Assembly (NCBI RefSeq): GCF_932526225.1
Contig: NC_064041.1
Location: 6,655,042-6,719,041 of the forward strand
Direction of reading: 5' to 3'
Source of the DNA: Nematostella vectensis
Lineage: Eukaryota > Cnidaria > Anthozoa > Actiniaria > Edwardsiidae
DNA: 64,000 nucleotides
Positions 38,101 through 50,100 of the stretch are shown piece after piece. Both the position numbers and the translations under genes were made by a program. Position 1 is the first letter of the stretch; every line of letters begins with the position of its first letter. The notes below the pieces were generated by a model. That model saw only the letters and a program-made list of their open reading frames with translations, ran no database searches and was not told where the DNA came from.

Positions 38101-41100
38101 CGATAATGTCACTTGTGATAGTGGTAGGGGGTGATGATAATGTCACTTGTGATAGTGGTAGGTGGTGACGATAATGTCACTTGTGATAGTGGTAGGGGGT
38201 GATGATAATGTCACTTGTGATAGTGGTAATGGGGTGATGATAATGTCACTTGTGATAGTGGTAGGGGGTGATGATAATGTTACTTGTGATGGTGGTAGGG
38301 GGTGATGATAATGTCACTTGTGATAGTGGTAATGGGGTGATGATAATGTCACTTGTGATAGTGGTAGGGGGTGATGATAATGTCACTTGTGATAGTGGTA
38401 GGTGGTGACGATAATGTCACTTGTGATAGTGGTAATGGGGTGATGATAATGTCACTTGTGATAGTGGTAGGGGGTGATGATAATGTTACTTGTGATGGTG
38501 GTAGGGGGTGATGATAATGTCACTTGTGATAGTGGTAATGGGGTTACGATAATGTCACTTGTGATAGTGATAGGGGGTGATGATAATGTCACTTGTGATA
38601 GTGGTAGGGGGTTACGATAATGTCACTTTTTATAGTGGTAATGGGGTAACGATAATGTCACTTGTGATAGTGGTAATGGGGTTACGATAATGTCACTTGT
38701 GATAGTGGTAGGGGGTTACGATAATGTCACTTGTGATAGTGGTAGGGGGTTACGATAATGTCACTTGTGATAGTGGTAATGGGGTGACGATAATGTCACT
38801 TGTGATAGTGGTAGGGGGTGATGATAATGTCACTTGTGATAGTGGTAGTGGTGATGATAATGTCACTTGTGATAGTGGTAATGGGTTACGATAATGTCAC
38901 TTGTGATAGTGGTAGGGGGTGATGATAATGTCACTTGTGATAGTGGTAGGGGGTGACGATAATGTCACTTGTGATAGTGGTAGGGGGTGATGATAATGTC
39001 ACTTGTGATAGTGGTAATGGGGTGATGATAATGTCACTTGTGATAGTGGTAGGGGGTGATGATAATGTCACTTGTGATAGTGGTAGTGGTGATGATAATG
39101 TCACTTGTGATAGTGGTAATGGGGTGACGATAATGTCACTTGTGATAGTGGTAGTGGTGATGATAATGTCACTTGTGATAGTGGTAATGGGGTGACGATA
39201 ATGTCACTTGTGATAGTGGTAGGGGGTGATGATAATGTCACTTGTGATAGTGGTAATGGGGTGACGATAATGTCACTTGTGATAGTGGTAGTGGTGATGA
39301 TCATGTCACTTGTGATAGTGGTAGGGGGTTACGATAATGTCACTTGTGATGGTGGTAATGGGGTTACATAATGTCACTTGTGATGGTGGTAATGGGGTTA
39401 CGATAATGTCACTTTTTATAGTGGTAATGGGGTGATGATAATGTCACTTGTGATGGTGGTTATGGGGTTACGATAATGTCACTTTTTATAGTGGTAATGG
39501 GGTAACGATAATGTCACTTGTGATAGTGGTAATGGGGTTACGAAAATGTCACTTTTTATAGTGGTAATGGGGTAACGATAATGTCACTTGTGATAGTGGT
39601 AATGGGGTGACGATAATGTCACTTGTGATAGTGGTAGTGGGGTGATGATAATGTTACTTGTGATAGTGGTAATGGGGTTACGATAATGTCACTTGTGATA
39701 GTGGTAGGGGGTGAGGATAATGTCACTTGTGATAGTGGTAATGGGGTGACGATAATGTCACTTGTGATAGTGGTAGGGGGTTATGATAATGTCACTTGTG
39801 ATAGTGGTAATGGGGTGATGATAATGTCACTTGTGATAGTGGTAATGGGTTACGATAATGTCACTTGTGATAGTGGTAATGGGGTGACGATAATGTCACT
39901 TGTGATAGTGGTAGGGGGTTACGATAATGTTACTTGTGATAGTGGTAGGGGGTTACGATAATGTCACTTGTGATAGTGGTAGGGGGTGATGATAATGTCA
40001 CTTGTGATAGTGGTAGTGGTGACGATAATGTCACTTGTGATAGTGGTAGTGGTGACGATAATGTCACTTGTGATAGTGGTAGGGGGTTACGATAATGTTA
40101 CTTGTGATAGTGGTAGGGGGTTACGATAATGTCACTTGTGATAGTGGTAATGGGGTTACGATAATGTCACTTGTGATAGTGGTAATGGGGTGACGATAAT
40201 GTCACTTGTGATAGTGGTAGGGGGTTACGATAATGTTACTTGTGATAGTGGTAGGGGGTTACGATAATGTCACTTGAGATAGTGGTAGGGGGTTATGATA
40301 ATGTCACTTGTGATAGTGGTAGGGGGTTACGATAATGTCACGTGTGATGGTGGTAGTGGTGACGATAATGTCACTTGTGATAGTGGTAATGGGGTTACGA
40401 TAATGTCACTTGTGATGGTGGTAGGGGGTGATGATAATGTCACTTGTGTTAGTGGTAGGGGGTGATGATAATGTCACTTGTGATAGTGGTAATGGGGTGA
40501 CGATAATGTCACTTGTGATAGTGGTAGGGGGTGATGATAATGTCACTTGTGATAGTGGTAATGTGGTGATGATAATGTCACTTGTGATGGTGGTAATGGG
40601 GTTACGATAATGTCACTGGTGATAGTGGTAATGGGGTAACGATAATGTCACTTGTGGTAGTGGTAATGGGGTTACGATAATGTTACTTGTGATAGTGGTA
40701 ATGGGGTTACGATAATGTCACTTGTGATGGTGGTAATGGGGTGACGATAATGTTACTTGTGATAGTGGTAATGGGGTGATGATAATGTCACTTGTGATAG
40801 TGGTAATGGGGTTACGATAATGTCACTTGTGATGGTGGTAATGGGGTGACGATAATGTTACTTGTGATAGTGGTAATGGGGTGATGATAATTTCACTTGT
40901 GATGGTGGAAATGGGGTGACGATAATGTCACTTGTGATAGTGGTAGTGGGGTGATGATAATGTCACTTGTGATAGTGGTAATGGGGTGATGATAATGTCA
41001 CTTGTGATGGTGGTAGGGGGTGATGATAATGTCACTTGTGATAGTGGTAATGGGGTGACGATAATGTCACTTGTGATAGTGGTAATGGGGTGACGATAAT

Positions 41101-44100
41101 GTTACTTGTGATAGTGGTAGGGGGTTACGATAATGTCACTTGTGATAGTGGTAATGGGGTAACGATAATGTCACTTGTGGTAGTGGTAATGGGGTGATGA
41201 TAATGTCACTTGTGATAGTGGTAGGGGGGTTACGATAATGTCACTTGTGATAGTGGTAATGGGGTTACGATAATGTCACTTCTTATAATGTTAATGGGGT
41301 GATGATAATGTCACTTGTGATAGTGGTAGGGGGTGATGATAATGTCACTTGTGATAGTGGTAATGGGGTTACATAATGTCACTTGTGATAGTGGTAATGG
41401 GGTGAGGATAATGTTACTTGTGATAGTGGTAGGGGGTTACGATAATGTCACTTGTGATGGTGGTAATGGGGTGATGATAATGTCACTTGTGATGGTGGTA
41501 ATGGGGTGATGATCATGTCACTTGTGATAGTGGTAGGGGGGTTACGATAATGTCACTTGTGATAGTGGTAATGGGGTGAGGATAATGTCACTTCTTATAA
41601 TGTTAATGGGGTGATGATAATGTCACTTGTGATAGTGGTAGGGGGTGATGATAATGTCACTTGTGATAGTGGTAATGGGGTTACATAATGTCACTTGTGA
41701 TAGTGGTAATGGGGTGAGGATAATGTCACTTGTGATAGTGGTAATGGGGTTACGATAATGTCACTTGTGATGGTGGTAATGGGGTGATGATAATGTCACT
41801 TGTGATGGTGGTAATGGGGTGATGATAATGTCACTTGTGATAGTGGTAGGGGGTTACGATAATGTCACTTGTGATAGTGGTAATGGGGTGAGGATAATGT
41901 CACTTGTGATAGTGGTAATGGGGTTACGATAATGTCACTTGTGATGGTGGTAATGGGGTTATGATAATGTCACTTGTGATAGTGGTAGGGGGTGACGATA
42001 ATGTCACTTTTTATAGTGGTAATGGGGTAACGATAATGTCACTTGTGATGGTGGTAGGGGGTTACGATAATGTCACTTGTGATAGTGGTAATGGGTGATG
42101 ATAATGTCACTTGCGATAGTGGTAATGGGGTGATGATAATGTCACTTGTGATAGTGGTAGGGGGTTACGATAATGTCACTTGTGATAGTGGTAATGGGGT
42201 GATGATAATGTCATTTGTGATGGTGGTAATGGGGTAACGATAATGTCATTTGTGATGGTGGTAATGGGGTGACGATAATGTCACTTGTGATAGTGATAGT
42301 GGTGATGATAATGTCACTTGTTATAGTGGTAATGGGGTGATGATAAAGTCACTTGTGATAGTGGTAATGGGGTGACGATAATGTCACTTGTGATAGTGAT
42401 AGGGGGTGATGATAATGTCACTTGCGATAGTGGTAATGGGGTGATGATAATGTCACTTGTGATAGTGGTAATGGGGTGACGATAATGTCACTTGTGATAG
42501 TGATAGTGGTGATGATAATGTCACTTGTTATAGTGGTAATGGGGTGATGATAAAGTCACTTGTGATAGTGGTAATGGGGTAACGATAATGTCACTTGTGA
42601 TAGTGGTAATGGGGTGACGATAATGTCACTTGTGATAGTGGTAGTGGGGTGATGATAATGTTACTTGTGATAGTGGTAATGGGGTTACGATAATGTCACT
42701 TGTGATAGTGGTAGGGGGTGAGGATAATGTCACTTGTGATAGTGGTAATGGGGTGACGATAATGTCACTTGTGATAGTGGTAGGGGGTTATGATAATGTC
42801 ACTTGTGATAGTGGTAATGGGGTGATGATAATGTCACTTGTGATAGTGGTAATGGGTTACGATAATGTCACTTGTGATAGTGGTAATGGGGTGACGATAA
42901 TGTCACTTGTGATAGTGGTAGGGGGTTACGATAATGTTACTTGTGATAGTGGTAGGGGGTTACGATAATGTCACTTGTGATAGTGGTAGGGGGTGATGAT
43001 AATGTCACTTGTGATAGTGGTAGTGGTGACGATAATGTCACTTGTGATAGTGGTAGTGGTGACGATAATGTCACTTGTGATAGTGGTAGGGGGTTACGAT
43101 AATGTTACTTGTGATAGTGGTAGGGGGTTACGATAATGTCACTTGTGATAGTGGTAATGGGGTTACGATAATGTCACTTGTGATAGTGGTAATGGGGTGA
43201 CGATAATGTCACTTGTGATAGTGGTAGGGGGTTACGATAATGTTACTTGTGATAGTGGTAGGGGGTTACGATAATGTCACTTGAGATAGTGGTAGGGGGT
43301 TATGATAATGTCACTTGTGATAGTGGTAGGGGGTTACGATAATGTCACGTGTGATGGTGGTAGTGGTGACGATAATGTCACTTGTGATAGTGGTAATGGG
43401 GTTACGATAATGTCACTTGTGATGGTGGTAGGGGGTGATGATAATGTCACTTGTGTTAGTGGTAGGGGGTGATGATAATGTCACTTGTGATAGTGGTAAT
43501 GGGGTGACGATAATGTCACTTGTGATAGTGGTAGGGGGTGATGATAATGTCACTTGTGATAGTGGTAATGTGGTGATGATAATGTCACTTGTGATGGTGG
43601 TAATGGGGTTACGATAATGTCACTGGTGATAGTGGTAATGGGGTAACGATAATGTCACTTGTGGTAGTGGTAATGGGGTTACGATAATGTTACTTGTGAT
43701 AGTGGTAATGGGGTTACGATAATGTCACTTGTGATGGTGGTAATGGGGTGACGATAATGTTACTTGTGATAGTGGTAATGGGGTGATGATAATGTCACTT
43801 GTGATAGTGGTAATGGGGTTACGATAATGTCACTTGTGATGGTGGTAATGGGGTGACGATAATGTTACTTGTGATAGTGGTAATGGGGTGATGATAATTT
43901 CACTTGTGATGGTGGAAATGGGGTGACGATAATGTCACTTGTGATAGTGGTAGTGGGGTGATGATAATGTCACTTGTGATAGTGGTAATGGGGTGATGAT
44001 AATGTCACTTGTGATGGTGGTAGGGGGTGATGATAATGTCACTTGTGATAGTGGTAATGGGGTGACGATAATGTCACTTGTGATAGTGGTAATGGGGTGA

Positions 44101-47100
44101 CGATAATGTTACTTGTGATAGTGGTAGGGGGTTACGATAATGTCACTTGTGATAGTGGTAATGGGGTAACGATAATGTCACTTGTGGTAGTGGTAATGGG
44201 GTGATGATAATGTCACTTGTGATAGTGGTAGGGGGGTTACGATAATGTCACTTGTGATAGTGGTAATGGGGTTACGATAATGTCACTTCTTATAATGTTA
44301 ATGGGGTGATGATAATGTCACTTGTGATAGTGGTAGGGGGTGATGATAATGTCACTTGTGATAGTGGTAATGGGGTTACATAATGTCACTTGTGATAGTG
44401 GTAATGGGGTGAGGATAATGTTACTTGTGATAGTGGTAGGGGGTTACGATAATGTCACTTGTGATGGTGGTAATGGGGTGATGATAATGTCACTTGTGAT
44501 GGTGGTAATGGGGTGATGATCATGTCACTTGTGATAGTGGTAGGGGGGTTACGATAATGTCACTTGTGATAGTGGTAATGGGGTGAGGATAATGTCACTT
44601 CTTATAATGTTAATGGGGTGATGATAATGTCACTTGTGATAGTGGTAGGGGGTGATGATAATGTCACTTGTGATAGTGGTAATGGGGTTACATAATGTCA
44701 CTTGTGATAGTGGTAATGGGGTGAGGATAATGTCACTTGTGATAGTGGTAATGGGGTTACGATAATGTCACTTGTGATGGTGGTAATGGGGTGATGATAA
44801 TGTCACTTGTGATGGTGGTAATGGGGTGATGATAATGTCACTTGTGATAGTGGTAGGGGGTTACGATAATGTCACTTGTGATAGTGGTAATGGGGTGAGG
44901 ATAATGTCACTTGTGATAGTGGTAATGGGGTTACGATAATGTCACTTGTGATGGTGGTAATGGGGTTATGATAATGTCACTTGTGATAGTGGTAGGGGGT
45001 GACGATAATGTCACTTTTTATAGTGGTAATGGGGTAACGATAATGTCACTTGTGATGGTGGTAGGGGGTTACGATAATGTCACTTGTGATAGTGGTAATG
45101 GGTGATGATAATGTCACTTGCGATAGTGGTAATGGGGTGATGATAATGTCACTTGTGATAGTGGTAGGGGGTTACGATAATGTCACTTGTGATAGTGGTA
45201 ATGGGGTGATGATAATGTCATTTGTGATGGTGGTAATGGGGTAACGATAATGTCATTTGTGATGGTGGTAATGGGGTGACGATAATGTCACTTGTGATAG
45301 TGATAGTGGTGATGATAATGTCACTTGTTATAGTGGTAATGGGGTGATGATAAAGTCACTTGTGATAGTGGTAATGGGGTGACGATAATGTCACTTGTGA
45401 TAGTGATAGGGGGTGATGATAATGTCACTTGCGATAGTGGTAATGGGGTGATGATAATGTCACTTGTGATAGTGGTAATGGGGTGACGATAATGTCACTT
45501 GTGATAGTGATAGTGGTGATGATAATGTCACTTGTTATAGTGGTAATGGGGTGATGATAAAGTCACTTGTGATAGTGGTAATGGGGTGACGATAATGTCA
45601 CTTGTGATAGTGATAGTTGGTGATGATAATGTCACTTGCGATAGTGGTAATGGGGTGATGATAATGTCATTTGTGATGGTGGTAATGGGGTAACGATAAT
45701 GTCACTTGTGATAGTGGTAATGGGGTGACGATAATGTCACTTGTGATAGTGATAGTGGTGATGATAATGTCACTTGTTATAGTGGTAATGGGGTGATGAT
45801 AAAGTCACTTGTGATAGTGGTAATGGGGTGACGATAATGTCACTTGTGATAGTGATAGGGGGTGATGATAATGTCACTTGCGATAGTGGTAATGGGGTGA
45901 TGATAATGTCACTTGTGATAGTGGTAGGGGGTAACGATAATGTCACTTGTGATAGTGGTAATGGGGTGACGATAATGTCACTTGTGATAGTGATAGGGGG
46001 TGATGATAATGTCACTTGTGATAGTGTTAATGGGGTTACGATAATGTCACTTGTGATAGTGGTAGGGGGTAACGATAATGTCACTTGTGATAGTGGTAGG
46101 GGGTTACGATAATGTCACTTGTGATAGTGGTAATGGGGTTACGATAATGTCACTTGTGATAGTGATAGGGGGTTACGATAATGTCACTTGTGATAGTGGT
46201 AGGGGGTGATGATAATGTCACTTGTGATAGTGGTAATGGGGTGATGATAATGTCACTTGTGATGGTGGTAATGGGGTGATGATAATGTCACTTTTTATAG
46301 TGGTAATGGGGTAACGATAATGTCACTTGTGATGGTGGTAATGGGGTTACGATAATGTCACTTGTGATAGTGGTAATGGGGTGATGATAATGTCACTTGT
46401 GATGGTGGTAATGGGGTGATGATAATGTCACTTTTTATAGTGGTAATGGGGTGACGATAATGTCACTTGTGATAGTGGTAGGGGGTGATGATAATGTAAC
46501 TTGTGGTAGTGGTAATGGGGTAACGATAATGTCACTTGTGGTAGTGATAGGGGGTTACGATAATGTCACTTGTGATAGTGGTAATGGGGTAACGATAATG
46601 TCACTTGTGGTAGTGGTAATGGGGTTACGATAATGTTACTTGTGATAGTGGTAATGGGGTTACGATAATGTCACTTGTGATAGTGGTAATGGGGTTATGA
46701 TAATGTCACTTGTGATAGTGGTAATGGGGTGACGATAATGTCACTTGTGATAGTGGTAGGGGGTTACGATAATGTCACTTGTGATAGTGGTAGGGGGTGA
46801 TGATAATGTCACTTGTGATAGTGGTAGGGGGTTACGATAATGTCACTTGTGATAGTGGTAGGGGGTGACGATAATGTCACTTGTGATAGTGGTAGGGGGT
46901 GACGATAATGTCACTTGTGATAGTGGTAATGGGGTTACGATAATGTCACTTGTGATGGTGGTAATGGGTGATGATAATGTCACTTGTGATAGTGGTAGGG
47001 GGTGATGATAATGTCACTTGTGATAGTGGTAATGGGGTGATGATAATGTCACTTGTGATAGTGGTAGTGGTGACGATAATGTCACTTGTGATAGTGGTAG

Positions 47101-50100
47101 TGGTGACGATAATGTCACTTGTGATGGTGGTAATGGGGTTACGATAATGTCACTTGTGATGGTGGTAGGGGGTGATGATAATGTCACTTGTGATAGTGGT
47201 AGGGGGTGATGATAATGTCACTTGTGATAGTGGTAGGGGGTGATGATAATGTCACTTGTGATAGTGGTAGGGGGTGACGGTAATGTCACTTGTGATAGTG
47301 GTAGGGGGTTATGATAATGTCACTTGTGATAGTGGTAATGGGGTGATGATAATGTCACTTGTGATAGTGGTAATGGGGTTATGATAATGTCACTTGTGAT
47401 AGTGGTAGGGGGTGATGATAATGTCACTTGTGATAGTGGTAGGGGGTGATGATAATGTCACTTGTGATAGTGGTAGGGGGTGATGATAATGTCACTTGTG
47501 ATAGTGGTAATGGGTTACGATAATGTCACTTGTGATGGTGGTAATGGGGTGACGATAATGTCACTTCTTATAGTGTTAATGGGGTTACGATAATGTCACT
47601 TGTGATAGTGGTAATGGGGTTATGATAATGTCACTTGTGATAGTGGTAATGGGGTGACGATAATGTCACTTGTGATAGTGGTAGGGGGTGACGGTAATGT
47701 CACTTGTGATAGTGGTAGGGGGTGATGATAATGTCACTTTTTATAGTGGTGATGGGGTTACGATAATGTCACTTGTGATGGTGGTAATGGGGTTACGATA
47801 ATGTCACTTGTGATGGTGGTAGGGGGTTACGATAATGTCACTTGTGATAGTGGTAGTGGTGATGATAATGTCACTTGTGATAGTGGTAATGGGGTGATGA
47901 TAATGTCACTTGTGATAGTGGTAATGGGGTTACGATAATGTCACTTGTGATAGTGGTAGGGGGTTACGATAATGTCACTTGTGATAGTGATAGGGGGTGA
48001 TGATAATGTCACTTGTGATAGTGGTAGGGGGTGATGATAATGTCACTTGTGATAGTGATAGGGGGTGATGATAATGTCACTTGTGATAGTGGTAATGGGG
48101 TGATGATAATGTCACTTGTGATGGTGGTAATGGGGTTACGATAATGTCAATTGTGATGGTGGTAATGGGGTGATGATAATGTCACTTGTGATGGTGGTAA
48201 TGGGGTGACGATAATGTCACTTGTGATTTTGGTAATGGGGTTACGATAATGTCACTTGTGATGGTGGTAATGGGGTGACGATAATGTCACTTGTGATAGT
48301 GGTAGGGGGTTACGATAATGTCACTTGTGATAGTGGTAGTGGTGATGATAATGTCACTTGTGATAGTGGTAATGGGGTGATGATAATGTCACTTGTGATA
48401 GTGGTAATGGGGTTACGATAATGTCACTTGTGATAGTGATAGGGGGTGATGATAATGTCACTTGTGATAGTGGTAGGGGGTGATGATAATGTCACTTGTG
48501 ATAGTGATAGGGGGTGATGATAATGTCACTTGTGATAGTGGTAGGGGGTGATGATAATGTCACTTGTGATAGTTGTAATGGGGTGATGATAATGTCACTT
48601 GTGATGGTGGTAATGGGGTTACGATAATGTCACTTGTGATGGTGGTAGGTGGTTACGATAATGTCACTTGTGATAGTGGTAGGGGGTGATGATAATGTCA
48701 CTTGTGATAGTGGTAATGGGGTGATGATAATGTCACTTGTGATGGTGGTAATGGGGTTACGATAATGTCACTTGTGATGGTGGTAGGTGGTTACGATAAT
48801 GTCACTTGTGATAGTGGTAGGGGGTGATGATAATGTCACTTGTGATAGTGGTAATGGTGTGATGATAATGTCACTTGTGATGGTGGTAATGGGGTTACGA
48901 TAATGTCACTTGTGATGGTGGTAGGGGGTTACGATAATGTCACTTGTGATAGTGGTAGTGGTGATGATAATGTCACTTGTGATAGTGGTAATGGGGTGAT
49001 GATAATGTCACTTGTGATAGTGGTAGGGGGTAACGATAATGTCACTTGTGATGGTGGTAATGGGTGATGATAATGTCACTTGTGATAGTGGTAATGGGGT
49101 GATGATAATGTCACTTGTGATAGTGGTAGGGGGTTACGATAATGTCACTTGTGATGGTAGTAGTTGGGTGACAATTATCTCACTTGTGATGGTAGTAGTT
49201 GGGTGACAATTATCTCACTTGTCATGGTGGTTATAGCACATAATTAATGCCAATGATGATTATGTCCACATTGTTATCATTTCTAGAGCACAGGCCTCGG
49301 CGTCAAATTATGAGAAGAAAAAGACCAGGGTCACTAACCAGGTATACAGTCTCGGTGGCTTATTTAGAACAGTGCTTCCTTTTTTTCACATTCTATAGTT
49401 GCCTGCACGGATATCAATTGTTTTGGAATAGTCCGACTATTATTACAGCCCATATTGAGAAGTTATCACAGGGGGAGAACTGACTTGTGGGTTTGTTGGT
49501 GCGTAGAATCACTAATCTGCTAGCAGATAATTCACTTATCACTTATTTGTAGATCATACGCAAGGGGTGGCTCACCGTATCACAGGCTGGGTTTATGAAA
49601 GGTGTTGGCATGGGCTCCAAAGAGTACTGGTTTGTTTTGACAGGTGAGCTCAGTTGGCTGAGAAATTACTCAGACGATAGTGCTGTGATTGGATGAGGAT
49701 TCACTGATTGGCGTCTGAAATCTGAGCTGTGTTCCGGTCAACCCTTAAGCTTAACATTCCATGTTTGTTAAATTTCTTTGCTATCTTCAGAGGTATAATC
49801 AGGAACCACGGAAAGTGGATTTCATTTTACACTTAAAACCGTGACTTTTTTCTGACCCATACTACTTTTTGTGGCCTCTGCAGCCTTTTTTTTTCTTTCT
49901 GCAGTCTCTTTTGATTTAAAATAAGAAGCGGGCATACGATACCTTATTAGTATCCGGTTACTCTCTTTTCAGCTGAAACCTTGACGTGGTATAAGGATGA
50001 GGAGGTGAGGCACATAATACTAAAAACTGTGAAGAGATATGTGTAACAGGAACATTTTTCGAGTTCTATCACCAGATGTAACCGTTATTTTTGGGTGTTT

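Larger units (their letters stand above)
21083..49232. repeat. Giant minisatellite filling dynamin intron 12
   Basis: About 28.15 kb of head-to-tail units, roughly 820 copies by length. Every unit has a constant core, ATAATGTCACTTGTGATAGT, and a variable joint: GGTAATGGGGTTACG or GGTAATGGGGTGAYG (35 bp), GGTAGGGGGTGATG (34 bp), GGTAGTGGTGAYG (33 bp). Minor variants recur: CACTTTTTATAG, CACTTCTTATAGTGTTAATG, GATGGTGG, TTACATAATG (1-2-bp deletions), TTACTTG. A 34-bp unit has 13 G and 2 C on the plus strand. The last two units (49147-49232) are diverged (GTGACAATTATCTCAC), as expected for an array that turns over internally. Unit patterns repeat at kilobase distances. Confidence 0.98.

Noticed and set aside
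21083-49232. Dozens of short open frames (reading [18 protein letters not shown]-like or [12 protein letters not shown]-like) across the array
   Set aside because: They follow the 33-35-bp unit and stop wherever the unit length shifts frame; no start context, splice logic or family similarity.
21083-49232. CRISPR-like or prokaryotic repeat array
   Set aside because: Units are directly adjacent without unique spacers, and the locus is an intron of a eukaryotic gene.
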